Shown: positions 35,933-44,596 of the stretch, piece after piece | Layout: each line of letters starts with the position of its first letter | Numbering within the stretch: the first letter of the stretch is position 1 | From: Tepidiphilus succinatimandens | GTDB taxonomy: Bacteria > Pseudomonadota > Gammaproteobacteria > Burkholderiales > Rhodocyclaceae | Assembly: GCF_006503695.1 (NCBI RefSeq) | Contig: NZ_SBIK01000001.1 | Span: 225,759-289,758 of the forward strand | Length of the DNA stretch: 64,000 nucleotides | Direction: 5' to 3' | Position numbers and translations under genes: made by a program | Notes under the pieces: generated by a model | Seen by the model: the letters and a program-made list of their open reading frames with translations, nothing else | The model's database searches: none | Told to the model about the DNA's origin: nothing

Positions 35933-37087
35933 CTACAGGTTCAGGTGGTCACAGGCGGCGCGCAGGCCAATGGGCCAGTCCGAGTTCCACGCCGCGTAGT
36001 ACCAGTAGGAACAGCGGGACCCGGACGAGGCCGCGTCGTTGCGGACGCCGCCGAAAAGAGCTCCGTATGGTGTGCCATATGACTGGCCGCGGTTTGGTCC
36101 GCTCACCCAGCCAGATCCGCCGCTACCGTGCGCAACGCTCCCCCATGTCCAGTGGTGGCCGGTCATCTGTTCGCCGCCCCACCGCGAGGTGTAGCCCGGT
36201 TGTCGCGCCGTGGCGGGGATGGTCGACGAGGCTCCACCAAGGGATTGGTTTTCGGTCACCCCGAAGGCCGCCGCCGCGAATTCCTGGTAGCTCATCAGGC
36301 GTTTGCGATGGCTGAATGCAATCTCGGCGGCCTCGTACCACGACAGCGCGCTGTAGGAGGTCGATCCGTTGCCGCCAAACATCAGCGGGATGAGCGGCAA
36401 CACCGTGCCGCTGGCGACGTTGGTGTTGTATCGGCTGGTGCCGTTGAGGATATGGTTTGTCGAGCAGAAGTAGAGGTCGAACCAGAACAGCGGCCTTCCT
36501 TTCGCGTCCTTGACGCACGCCATGCCGCGCGGGTCGCACAGCGGACGCCACGTCAAATCCCAGATCGAATATGCATTGATGCCTGCAATGGCGTCCACGT
36601 CGTTCTGCGTCCATATCATGCCGGGTCCGCTGGTGGCAAATGTGCCGGCGGCGACGGTGGTTCCCGGTAGCACCAGACCATAGTGGAATCCGCCGATCTT
36701 GATTGCGCCCGACGCCGGCGGGGACGCGGGAGATGGCGCGGGGTCGGGTGTGGCGACCGCGGTTCCGTCAGGCATCACCCACACGCAGTAATCCTCTCCG
36801 GGAATCAGGGTTTGAATGGCGACGGGAGTTTGCGCCGCGAACGTTACCGGGCCACCTGGCAGCTGCACGGTCGTGCCGGCTGCGATCGCCAATGTGGTGG
36901 CGCTTGTTTTGAGCAGGCACGGGGATGACGGATCGGCTCTCGTGATCTTGCGGTATAGCCTGACCGGTTCCAGCGCACTGATCGTTTGGTTGACACTCTG
37001 TTCGATCTGCGCCATCTTTCCGCTGACCTCGTTCGTTAGCGCGTGGGTCTCCGTGACCAGGTCGGCGATGGCGGTTTCAATACTCAT
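35933..37087 (-). CDS. mtd: DGR variable receptor-binding protein (Mtd-like)
   Basis: A 384-aa tail-tip protein. It has an N-terminal helical segment (ETHALTNEVSGKMAQIEQSVNQT), a beta-rich middle and a C-terminal C-type-lectin-like domain (RLMSYQEFAAAAFGV, RWGGEQMTGHHWTWGSVA). The last ~40 residues are encoded by VR: LFGGVRNDAASSGSRCSYWYYA and AWNSDWPIGLRAACDHLNL. BPP-1 Mtd is of similar length (381 aa). The protein likely binds the host receptor, and DGR action changes Tyr, Asp, Val and Pro positions on its binding face. Confidence 0.93.
   Translation of the reverse strand: MSIETAIADLVTETHALTNEVSGKMAQIEQSVNQTISALEPVRLYRKITRADPSSPCLLKTSATTLAIAAGTTVQLPGGPVTFAAQTPVAIQTLIPGEDYCVWVMPDGTAVATPDPAPSPASPPASGAIKIGGFHYGLVLPGTTVAAGTFATSGPGMIWTQNDVDAIAGINAYSIWDLTWRPLCDPRGMACVKDAKGRPLFWFDLYFCSTNHILNGTSRYNTNVASGTVLPLIPLMFGGNGSTSYSALSWYEAAEIAFSHRKRLMSYQEFAAAAFGVTENQSLGGASSTIPATARQPGYTSRWGGEQMTGHHWTWGSVAHGSGGSGWVSGPNRGQSYGTPYGALFGGVRNDAASSGSRCSYWYYAAWNSDWPIGLRAACDHLNL
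35948..36058 (-). repeat. DGR variable repeat (VR)
   Basis: The 3' end of the mtd-like gene, 111 bases matching the TR. Seven codons differ from the template: Asp to Val, Asn to Asp twice, Asn to Tyr three times, and Asn to Pro. None of the 92 non-adenine template positions differs. Similarity stops after TGTGAC at the 3' side, where the initiation-of-homing sequence would lie. Confidence 0.95.
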
Positions 37088-37098
37088 CTGAGGCTCCG

Positions 37099-37500
37099 TT
37101 ACAGGTAGTGGGTACCCAGCAGCAAGCGCTGCATGGCGATGACGGCTGCAGACAGCGCGGCGATTGCCTCTGTTTGGTCTGATGCGCGCTGCTCTGCGGC
37201 TTGAAGTTGCGTTTTGGTGGCGAGATCGAACACGTTGCCAACGGCAGCTTGCAGCGCATCGCGCAGGGCCAGCGCATCGGCAATCGCCGCGTTGAGCTGC
37301 GCGAGCGGCGATTGCATCACGGCGTCGATACGCTCGAGCCCAAACCCCTGCAGCGAGGCGATAGCGCTCTCCAGATCGGCGCGCCGATCTTCCAGCGCCG
37401 CGATGCGCGCGTCGATGTCGGACAGTATCGGGTTGAAATAGTCCTCGGCGAGCGGCGTAACGCCGTCGCGCATGCGGTACGCCTCGAACCTGGTCGGCAT
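37099..37500 (-). CDS. Coiled-coil tail-fibre-region protein
   Basis: A 133-aa protein with heptad-like repeats (ILSDIDARIAALEDRRADLESAIASL and LQAAEQRASDQTEAIAALSAAVIAMQRLL). It lies between the large structural protein and the variable receptor protein, 11 bp from each, so it could be a linker or trimerisation protein of the fibre. No family is recognised. Confidence 0.8.
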   Translation of the reverse strand: MPTRFEAYRMRDGVTPLAEDYFNPILSDIDARIAALEDRRADLESAIASLQGFGLERIDAVMQSPLAQLNAAIADALALRDALQAAVGNVFDLATKTQLQAAEQRASDQTEAIAALSAAVIAMQRLLLGTHYL

Positions 37501-37511
37501 GGTCGTTTACC

Positions 37512-39755
37512 TCACAGGGCCAGATCGTAGCGCTCGGCCACGTGCCACGGGTACTGCCCCGTCACCCCCGTGCCGTCGATGCGGATGCGGTAGGACGTGG
37601 CGGGCGTGCCCGGACTGAACCGGAACTCGCGCCAGCGGCTGCGGCCATCGACGATCTCGTCGCGCGTGTTGGACGGGTTGATGGTGTTGGCGCCGATGAT
37701 AAGCTGACACGAGACCGTGTGATTTGCCGACGGGTCGAAATCCTCCAGCAGCAGGCGAACGCGGATGTTGCTGGAGGCCGTGGCCAGCGTGCGCGGCGTG
37801 CTCACGTGCGTGAACGCCGTGCCTCGCCGGCGCACGGTCACCTGGGCCGTCCCCGGGCGAATGGCCGGCATCAGGTCGCTGGTGCCGATGAACACCGCGC
37901 GCAGCGGCACCAGCGCGGCCCCGCCAAACTGCGGCGGGTTATTCACGGTAACCGGACGCCACAGGCCTCCGGTCTGGTATTCCCATACCAGGCTGCACCC
38001 GGCGGGGACCGCCGAGTCGTAGAGCATGTCCAGCTCCTGAATGCCACCGGCCAGCTGCAACGGCTGCATCTGTACCACGGCGCGCGGGCTGGAAAACCGC
38101 GCAAAATTCAACCGCAGCATCAGGTCACGCTCGGCGGCCGCCGTGAAATATGCGCCGTCCTGGGCGTACATGAGCAGCCCTTGGGTGTATTCGGTGCCGT
38201 TGGTAAATCCTACCCGGTGGGCCGCGCCGCTGGCCAGCACGATGGCGTATCGTTTGCCCGCCTCGACCAGCAGCGGGTCCGGCAGCAAGATCTTGAGCCA
38301 CCCGGCCGTGACGGCGCCGGGCGCGAGCGTGGCGCGCGCCAGCACCTTGGTGACGTCGGGTTGCCCCAGCGCGGCCTCGGTCACCAGCACCGTCAGCCCG
38401 CCAGAGGGATCGGCGCTGGTCACGAATACCTCGAGACTGGTGAGCCATCCGGTTTGCGCCATCAGTACCGTCTGCGCCAGCACCGAGCCCTGCACGGTGT
38501 GCGTGTCGGTCACCACATCCCAGTACGGCTCTTCCCATCGGTCGATCCACACGCGGGTCACGCGCACGAAGGCGTGCCCGAGTGCGGCGGCGCGGTCTTC
38601 CGGCACCACCTGCCACGTCTCGTTGCCACGGCGCAGAATTCCGGTGACGGGGTCGTACACGCCAGATCGCCAGAAGTTGCTGTTGGTGCAGTAGGTCAGC
38701 GTCTCGCCATAGCGCACGCGCTCGCGGCTGATGGTGCGCTGCACGATGGTGAAGGTTTGGTACTGATATTGATTGATCGTGATCTCGCCCGCGCGGGTCT
38801 CCATGCGCAGGCGGGTGATTTCATCGAATGCCGGCAGTAGCAGCCCTGCAGCAGAGACGCGGGACTCCGGGTCCATGGGATTGAGCAGCGCCAGTGCGCC
38901 CGTCTGGCTGGCCACCACTGGCGGGCGAATGCCCTCGAACGCCTCGGCGCTATAGGCCGGGTGTGCCGTATCACTCTCGCGCGCATCCAGATAGTGGTCT
39001 GCGCCATAGAACACATAGTCGTCGGGGATTTCCATGCGCTCCTTGAGCTTGGCCATATCGATGCCGAGCTGGGCGACGTGCTCCAGGCTCGCGCGGGTAG
39101 AGAGGTCCGATGCCAGCCCGGCGATGTCGCTCATGATGTGCGCGATGCGCGGCTCGGCGCTGGTGATCCACCCCTCGGCGGCGCGCAGGCGCTGATCAAC
39201 CGCGAACAGGTTTGGTAGTTTGCGGCTGGTGGCCAGCACCACCTCCTGAACGCCAGTCGCGCTCAGGCGAACGTGCGCGAGCAGCGTGTAGCCGGTAGGG
39301 GGCTCGGGACGCTCTGGCGTTGGGCTTTCCAGTCCCTGGGCGATGTGCACCACCGCCACGCGGCGGCGCTGCATGGCCACCGCCTCGGGCTCCACCTCGC
39401 GCGTCTGCAGATCGATCAGGAAATCCCGCGGCTGGATGTCGGTATCTTCCTCCTGCCCGAACGCCGAGACCGCCAACCACTTCTGATCCTGCAGCGGCAG
39501 CATGGCGAACACCGAATGCACCTGCGCGCTCTCGATGGCGTAGACCTTGCCCGACGGGCCGTCGTACAGGCGGCCGGGCGCGACCTCGATCTCGGTGGCG
39601 CTGCGCGCGGTGACCGTGAGGCCGACGAACTGCCGCTCGGGCGTGATCGCGTCCGACACCAGGTGGCGCTGTGCCTCATCCGCCCAGGATTGGGTGTTGT
39701 TGAGGTCGGCGGCCTGCAGCTCCTGGCGGTCGCGGTAGAGGACTTGTTTTTCCAT
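37512..39755 (-). CDS. Large tail/baseplate structural protein (DUF4815-like)
   Basis: A 747-aa protein starting MEKQVLYRDRQELQAADLNNTQSWADEAQRHLV, with PGRLYDGPSGKVYAIE, RDFLIDLQTREVEPEAVAMQRRRVAV and a beta-rich C-half (RFSPGTPATSYRIRIDG). The N-terminus resembles DUF4815-type phage proteins found next to gpI and fibre genes. It probably forms the fibre base to which the Mtd-like protein attaches. Role is inferred from position. Confidence 0.82.
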   Translation of the reverse strand: MEKQVLYRDRQELQAADLNNTQSWADEAQRHLVSDAITPERQFVGLTVTARSATEIEVAPGRLYDGPSGKVYAIESAQVHSVFAMLPLQDQKWLAVSAFGQEEDTDIQPRDFLIDLQTREVEPEAVAMQRRRVAVVHIAQGLESPTPERPEPPTGYTLLAHVRLSATGVQEVVLATSRKLPNLFAVDQRLRAAEGWITSAEPRIAHIMSDIAGLASDLSTRASLEHVAQLGIDMAKLKERMEIPDDYVFYGADHYLDARESDTAHPAYSAEAFEGIRPPVVASQTGALALLNPMDPESRVSAAGLLLPAFDEITRLRMETRAGEITINQYQYQTFTIVQRTISRERVRYGETLTYCTNSNFWRSGVYDPVTGILRRGNETWQVVPEDRAAALGHAFVRVTRVWIDRWEEPYWDVVTDTHTVQGSVLAQTVLMAQTGWLTSLEVFVTSADPSGGLTVLVTEAALGQPDVTKVLARATLAPGAVTAGWLKILLPDPLLVEAGKRYAIVLASGAAHRVGFTNGTEYTQGLLMYAQDGAYFTAAAERDLMLRLNFARFSSPRAVVQMQPLQLAGGIQELDMLYDSAVPAGCSLVWEYQTGGLWRPVTVNNPPQFGGAALVPLRAVFIGTSDLMPAIRPGTAQVTVRRRGTAFTHVSTPRTLATASSNIRVRLLLEDFDPSANHTVSCQLIIGANTINPSNTRDEIVDGRSRWREFRFSPGTPATSYRIRIDGTGVTGQYPWHVAERYDLAL

Positions 39756-39758
39756 GTA

Positions 39759-40976
39759 TCAGCTCCGGGTGATCGTCTGTCCGGCCAGCACGCTGCCGGC
39801 CTTGTGGATGCGCGAGGCACGCGCGCGGGCATGCAGCCGCGTGCGCACCAGAATCTGGTCATGTACGGCGCGCGCCCAGTCCATCGCATCGAGCACCGGG
39901 GCGATGCGCGCCCGGGCGTCTCCCGATGAAAGCGCGGCGCGCATGGCGGTGGAGGCCATGGCAAACGGCACGCGGCGCGGCGGCATCGCCACATGCGCCA
40001 CCGCCACGAAGGGCGGGCTGGTCAGGCGCGTAAACCCAAGATACGTGGGGCCGTGCTTTGGTTGCGCCGCCACGGCAGGGTCGTGCAGCCGCACGCGCGC
40101 GTACAGCCGCGCATCGGTATCCGACCGTACGGTATGCGCGCCGCCAAGCGTCGCACCGAATGCGAGCACGCCCGGTCGCCGGGCGCGCTCGGCCACGGTC
40201 TGCACGTCGGGCGTGAGCGGCGTGAGCGACGGGCTCGTCTGCCGCAGCGTGAGGATGTTGAGTCGGTCTCGGTACTGCACACGGGCGATGCGCCAGTAGC
40301 GCGCCGATGCATCCGCCCGGCTGATCTGCCCGGCAAGCGGCATCCCGCAGACGATGCCCACGGCCTGAGCACGGCCCGCCAGATCGACCGTGCCGCTCGA
40401 CTCGGTGTCCAGCGTCGTCCAGCCGTGGCTGGTGAGCGGCTCGCTGCGGCCGTCCGGCCAGACGATTTCGGCGCGGATCGCGCTGCGCGCCATGGCGGCC
40501 GTGCGGCAGGGCGGCTCGCCGCGGTGGGCGATGAAGGCGCGGCCCAACATCAGGCCCTCAGACTGGCTGCGCTGGCGCTGCGTGCGGATGCGCATCTCGG
40601 GGTGGGCGGCCAACCATTGCTGGCGGCTCGCCTCGTCCCAGAACCCCAAAAACGTCTTGGCCGGGGGCATCTCCAGCCGTGCGATGCGCGCTCCGGCCAT
40701 ACGGGCCAGCGCGCGCAGCCCGGCAGGCGTGCCGATGAGCGCGTGCAGCCGCGGGCTCGCGGCAATCAGCGCACGGCGGGATGCCTCGTCATCCGGCCAG
40801 ACGGGCGGCAAGTCCTCGCCGGCGCCCAGGTGTGGCAGCAGCGCCGCCGGAATGCGGCGCGGATCGCCAAGCGCAGGGATGATCTCGGCGCCCGGAGTCC
40901 ACGGCCCGATGGCGCGGCTGATGGCGCGCTCGACGGGCGTGGCGTTGGCAGGCAGCAGGTCGGCGCGCTCAGTCAC
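39759..40976 (-). CDS. Tail protein I family (baseplate)
   Basis: A 405-aa protein, GTG start at 40976 overlapping the gpJ stop. The first 150 residues match P2 gpI (LLPANATPVERAISRAI, IPAALLPHLGAGEDLPPVWPDDEASRRALIAASPRLHALIGTPAGLRALARMAG). The rest, rich in Arg and Ala, is an extra region about twice the length of P2 gpI (176 aa) and may carry fibre-attachment functions. Confidence 0.88.
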   Translation of the reverse strand: MTERADLLPANATPVERAISRAIGPWTPGAEIIPALGDPRRIPAALLPHLGAGEDLPPVWPDDEASRRALIAASPRLHALIGTPAGLRALARMAGARIARLEMPPAKTFLGFWDEASRQQWLAAHPEMRIRTQRQRSQSEGLMLGRAFIAHRGEPPCRTAAMARSAIRAEIVWPDGRSEPLTSHGWTTLDTESSGTVDLAGRAQAVGIVCGMPLAGQISRADASARYWRIARVQYRDRLNILTLRQTSPSLTPLTPDVQTVAERARRPGVLAFGATLGGAHTVRSDTDARLYARVRLHDPAVAAQPKHGPTYLGFTRLTSPPFVAVAHVAMPPRRVPFAMASTAMRAALSSGDARARIAPVLDAMDWARAVHDQILVRTRLHARARASRIHKAGSVLAGQTITRS

Positions 40977-41913
40977 GGCGGGCCTCCGTCTCGATGATGA
41001 TGTCGGTGATCGCGGGGATTTCGCCCAGGCCCGCCGGCACGTCCTGCGCCGGCGCGTGCAGGAGCACATCGCGCACGCCGTCACCCATCAGCGCGGCGAT
41101 GAGCTGCGCGCGCGTCAGATCCACCCGAAACGCCGCTTGCGCCGCGAGCGCCATCACCCGTACACGGGCAGCCTGGGCGAGCGTCGCGCCATCCGGCCCT
41201 GGTGGGTGGATGAGGGTGGCGCGCACCGCCACCGGCAGCACCCGTGCCACGGTCACATCCACCTCCACCGACAGCGGCCGCACATCCTCGGCCAACAGCG
41301 CCTGCGCAACCTGCGCAACGATGGCATCGGATGCCTGCGCCACTCGCCAGCGCATCGGTTGCGCGCCATCGTGCTGCGGGTGACGGCCAAACAAAGCCAC
41401 CCCTATGGCCTCATCATCGGCGCTCACGGCGTACAACGGCTGCGCCACACGCGCGAGCAGGCACACCTTGACGCGCCCTGGCCGGTCGGCCCACACATCG
41501 ACCTGCCGGATGTCGGCCGACACCGACATGGCGCGCAGTCGCCAGCTCGCCGCACTGCCCGCCGCGCTCAGTGCGTGATAACCAATGAGCACCCGCGCGC
41601 GCAGCCGCTCGTCGTCCTCGCCGGGCAGCCGCACGAGGTCATAGCGTGCGGCCAGATTGTCCAGATCGGCGCCTGCGGCCCACGGCAGCATCACCGCGCG
41701 CGCCGCATCGTTGATGCGCGCACGCAGCACCATCTCGCGCCATGCGGCCACCTCAAGCAGCTTGACCAGCGGCTCGCTCTCCAGCGCCAGCACTGGGGCC
41801 AGCTCTGGCGCGCGCGCCTGAAGGTCGGCCTTCAGGTCGGCCAGCACCGCCTCGAAGTCGAGGGCCTCGACCACCCCCGGCGGGGGCAGGCTGACGAGAT
41901 CGATCACTGACAT
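40969..41913 (-). CDS. Baseplate assembly protein J
   Basis: A 314-aa protein of the gpJ/gp47 family: IDLVSLPPPGVVEALDFEAVLADLKADLQARAP, LEVAAWREMVLRARINDAARAVMLPWAAGADLDNLAARYDLVRL and the C-terminal VRDVLLHAPAQDVPAGLGEIPAITDI. It builds the baseplate wedge. Overlaps gpV by 10 bp. Confidence 0.95.
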   Translation of the reverse strand: MSVIDLVSLPPPGVVEALDFEAVLADLKADLQARAPELAPVLALESEPLVKLLEVAAWREMVLRARINDAARAVMLPWAAGADLDNLAARYDLVRLPGEDDERLRARVLIGYHALSAAGSAASWRLRAMSVSADIRQVDVWADRPGRVKVCLLARVAQPLYAVSADDEAIGVALFGRHPQHDGAQPMRWRVAQASDAIVAQVAQALLAEDVRPLSVEVDVTVARVLPVAVRATLIHPPGPDGATLAQAARVRVMALAAQAAFRVDLTRAQLIAALMGDGVRDVLLHAPAQDVPAGLGEIPAITDIIIETEARRD

Positions 41914-42452
41914 GCCGGTGACTCCCCGCCAGTAGGCCCTGCGCTGGTGTCGTTGCCAGCCCGAACGCCGGTGTGCTTGTGCTTGCGCAGGCTCACACCG
42001 CCCGCAAACACGTCACCGCTGACCAGCAGGTCGCCATCCACGCGCACCACGCACGGCGCATGCAGCACCATGCGGTGTGTATCGCGCTCATAGCGGATGA
42101 AGCCGCCGTCATCCCACTGCAACAGCGTGTGCTGCGGGTTGCTGCTGGGCGCCGGGAAGGCCCCGGCCTGCTGGAACACGGCCGGCACCGCCAGCGCCTG
42201 CGCCAGGTCGCCGCTGGGGGCCAGCACCAGGCACTGCTCGCCGATGGCCGGCGGGCTCCACACGCGCAAATGGCCAGCCGCCCAGGTCGCCCACGGCAGC
42301 CATCCGGTGCGCACGGCCTGGTCATCCTGACCGGCCAGCCGCACGCGCACGCGGCAGCGGCCAGCGTCAAAATCCGTGACCACGCCCACGCGCACGGCAC
42401 TGCCGCGGCCCCAGTCGGCGGCGTCCAGCGTCAGTGCGTCGCGGTCGATCAT
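41904..42452 (-). CDS. Baseplate spike protein V
   Basis: A 182-aa gpV-type protein: an N-terminal OB-like region (VRVGVVTDFDAGRCRVRVRLAGQDDQAVRTGWLPWATWAAG), PPAIGEQCLVLAPSGDLAQALAV and a C-terminal metal-binding tip with HKHTGV, whose histidines bind iron in P2 gpV. It is the membrane-piercing spike. The ATG at 42452 overlaps the upstream stop. Confidence 0.93.
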   Translation of the reverse strand: MIDRDALTLDAADWGRGSAVRVGVVTDFDAGRCRVRVRLAGQDDQAVRTGWLPWATWAAGHLRVWSPPAIGEQCLVLAPSGDLAQALAVPAVFQQAGAFPAPSSNPQHTLLQWDDGGFIRYERDTHRMVLHAPCVVRVDGDLLVSGDVFAGGVSLRKHKHTGVRAGNDTSAGPTGGESPACQ

Positions 42453-42931
42453 GGCAGCATCCCGTCCAGCGTCTCGCCCGGATCGGGCACATCGGCCGCA
42501 AGGGGTCGGTACATCGGCTCGTGCGCCGCGCCGATCCATGGGGCCCATGAAGAGAACAGGATTACCGCGCCAGCAGCGCCGGCGCCCAGCAACGCGGTCG
42601 ATGGCGCCTCGGCGGCATAACGCGCACGCACGATGACGCTTGCCTCGTCCATCGTTTGCATTAGCCGCACAAACCGGAACATCAGCCGTCCGCCATTCCC
42701 CCTGGCGATGACCACGGGAGGAAGTAGCGCATCGCACAGCGCATCAATATCGATCGCATCGGCGTCGGGCAAAGTCAGCAGCGCGTCGGCCTCGATGCGA
42801 TAGCAGTCGTCAAGCGATTCGACCTGCGTGAGCAGCACGGGAACATGCTTCCCGCCCCATGCATCGCGCAGCAGATGCGCATGCGGTTCAAGGCGTAGGG
42901 CAATGGCTTCGGCCAGCGCACGGCGCATCAT
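42449..42931 (-). CDS. Phage protein of unknown role upstream of gpV
   Basis: A 160-aa protein (RALAEAIALRLEPHAHLLRDAWGGKHVPVLLTQVESLDDCYRIEADALL). Its place between head-completion genes and baseplate V suggests a tail completion or terminator protein, but no motif proves it. Starts at ATG 42931 within the stop of the coiled-coil gene (TAATG) and overlaps gpV. Confidence 0.7.
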   Translation of the reverse strand: MMRRALAEAIALRLEPHAHLLRDAWGGKHVPVLLTQVESLDDCYRIEADALLTLPDADAIDIDALCDALLPPVVIARGNGGRLMFRFVRLMQTMDEASVIVRARYAAEAPSTALLGAGAAGAVILFSSWAPWIGAAHEPMYRPLAADVPDPGETLDGMLP

Positions 42932-43245
42932 TACCCCCCGAAGACCCGTGTGATCGCCATCGAGGAAAGCGTCGCCAGCGCCGCAGCGGCCAGGCTTGCC
43001 ACCCACGCGCCCACCGCGCGCGCCTGCTCGAGCGATACCATGCGCTCTTCCGCCTTGTCCATCCGCGCTTCCATCGCATCCAACCGCGCATGCACCTGCT
43101 GCACGGATTCGCGCATCACGGCCTGCTGCTCCTCGATGCGCACCAGCCGCAAAATCGCCTCGCGCATCGCCGAGATGTCGGCGCGCGTCGCATCGAGCAC
43201 CGCCTCGATGCGCGCCAGACGGCTATCGTGATCATCGACGCCCAC
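42931..43245 (-). CDS. Coiled-coil protein with C-terminal membrane helix
   Basis: A 104-aa protein with a long helix (ARIEAVLDATRADISAMREAILRL and SVQQVHARLDAMEARMDKAEERM) and a C-terminal hydrophobic helix (AWVASLAAAALATLSSMAI). GTG start at 43245 after GGGGG. Similar small proteins occur in Mu-like phages. A structural or a lysis role is possible. The 67 bp upstream contain repeated TTTAAA-containing words and no gene. Confidence 0.7.
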   Translation of the reverse strand: MGVDDHDSRLARIEAVLDATRADISAMREAILRLVRIEEQQAVMRESVQQVHARLDAMEARMDKAEERMVSLEQARAVGAWVASLAAAALATLSSMAITRVFGG

Positions 43246-43312
43246 AAAAACCCCCGTTTAATGCGTTTAAAACCCGTTTAAAAACGTCTATCGCCCATTC
43301 GCCCATGCCACC

Positions 43313-43681
43313 CTACACGCTCGCAAGAAAAATAGCCCAGGCGGCCTGCATTCCTGCAAGACGCGAGATGCACTTTTCAGCCTCGTCCTGGCAGTGGCGG
43401 GCAAAGGCCTGCGCCTCGACAGGCGTGAGAAACCGCCACTCCACCGCCCCCTCCAGACGCCCTACCTTGGCCGCGCCGGAGAGGGCGAAGGCGTGCAAGA
43501 GCGGAGCGAGGCTTGCTGCCGCGAGCCATGAGATGGCGTCCTGCGCGTCCTGGCTCGACGGCGCCACACCAGGCAATCGTTGCGCGAACTGGCGCTGCGC
43601 CAGCCCCAGATGCGAGAGGATCATCTCCTCCGGCACCTCGGGCGGCCAACCAGTGAGCTCGCGCACGCGCTGCGGGGTCAT
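43313..43681 (-). CDS. Head-tail completion-like phage protein
   Basis: A 122-aa, mainly helical protein (MTPQRVRELTGWPPEVPEEMILSHLGLAQRQFAQ) lying 8 bp after the capsid gene. Position and size fit head completion or connector proteins (Mu gp36 or P2 gpL). No diagnostic motif is visible. Confidence 0.7.
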   Translation of the reverse strand: MTPQRVRELTGWPPEVPEEMILSHLGLAQRQFAQRLPGVAPSSQDAQDAISWLAAASLAPLLHAFALSGAAKVGRLEGAVEWRFLTPVEAQAFARHCQDEAEKCISRLAGMQAAWAIFLASV

Positions 43682-43689
43682 GTCGTTTC

Positions 43690-44583
43690 TCAATAACCAT
43701 ACACACACGCCTGCTTGACCACGATCTCGTAGTCGCAGGCGGTATCGAAGGTCCACTCCACCGCACGGGCGCGCTCGTTGAACCGCCGCGTCTGCACCAT
43801 TTCCGTATGCAAGCCGAACACCAGGTTGGTGGGCGGCGTCAGCAGCACCTTGCCAGCAGGCATATACGGGTTGTCGATGATCGGCACGCCGAGGAAACGG
43901 CGCAGCGGGCTTTCCGCCACCAGCGCCGAACCGGTCACGTGCGTGCCCAATTCCATGGCGTAGGTATCGGCATCGCCGGTATTCATGATGAATGCCGCCT
44001 GCGCGCGATACTGAGCCGGCAGGGCATCGAGCAGCTGCTTGAGACTCGCCCGCCAGCCGTTCGCGCCCGGGTCGATGTTCACCTTCACTGTGTCGCTGGT
44101 AGCCTCGCTGGCGATCTGCACCCAGCCCTTATTGAGCGTGAGAAACCCCGCCGAATTATCGTCATTGGTACCGTTGAATCCGAGGTCGAGATACTCCAGC
44201 GCAAACTTGCGCGCAAAGCTCGCCTCCACATCCGACACCAGCTGCGGGTTGTTGGCATTGTCGCGCAGGAAGGAAAGCGACAGCGTCGGGAAGAGCTGCA
44301 CCGGCAGCGCCCGCAGCGTGCAGCCCACGCCGGAACCGTTGGCGATTTGCGCTGCGCTCGGCTCCGTACCCTCCGGCACGCGCACCAGCTGGCGGCTGGC
44401 GACATCGAACGCCATTACGTCGGCGGAGAGTTTGCCCATGCGCCGCGTGGTGATCTTGGTCAAGAACGGATCATCGAACACCAACGAAATCAGTCGCTCG
44501 GAGGCTTCCGGGCGCAGCGTGCCTCCAGGGGTCAAATCGCCAGGCTGGATCACCCCCTTGGCGAGTTTTACGAGTTCATGCAT
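43690..44583 (-). CDS. Major capsid protein
   Basis: A 297-aa protein: MHELVKLAKGVIQPGDLTPGGTLRPEASERLISLVFDDPFLTKITTRRMGK, LDLGFNGTNDDN, QYRAQAAFIMNTGDADTYAMELG and FLGVPIIDNPYMPAGKVLLTPPTNLVFGLHTEM. The last two segments follow the pattern of HK97-fold capsid proteins (assayable site plus P-domain strand). AAGGAGATGG precedes the ATG. It follows the protease/scaffold gene by 13 bp. Confidence 0.9.
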   Translation of the reverse strand: MHELVKLAKGVIQPGDLTPGGTLRPEASERLISLVFDDPFLTKITTRRMGKLSADVMAFDVASRQLVRVPEGTEPSAAQIANGSGVGCTLRALPVQLFPTLSLSFLRDNANNPQLVSDVEASFARKFALEYLDLGFNGTNDDNSAGFLTLNKGWVQIASEATSDTVKVNIDPGANGWRASLKQLLDALPAQYRAQAAFIMNTGDADTYAMELGTHVTGSALVAESPLRRFLGVPIIDNPYMPAGKVLLTPPTNLVFGLHTEMVQTRRFNERARAVEWTFDTACDYEIVVKQACVYGY

Positions 44584-44596
44584 GCTGCCATCTCCT

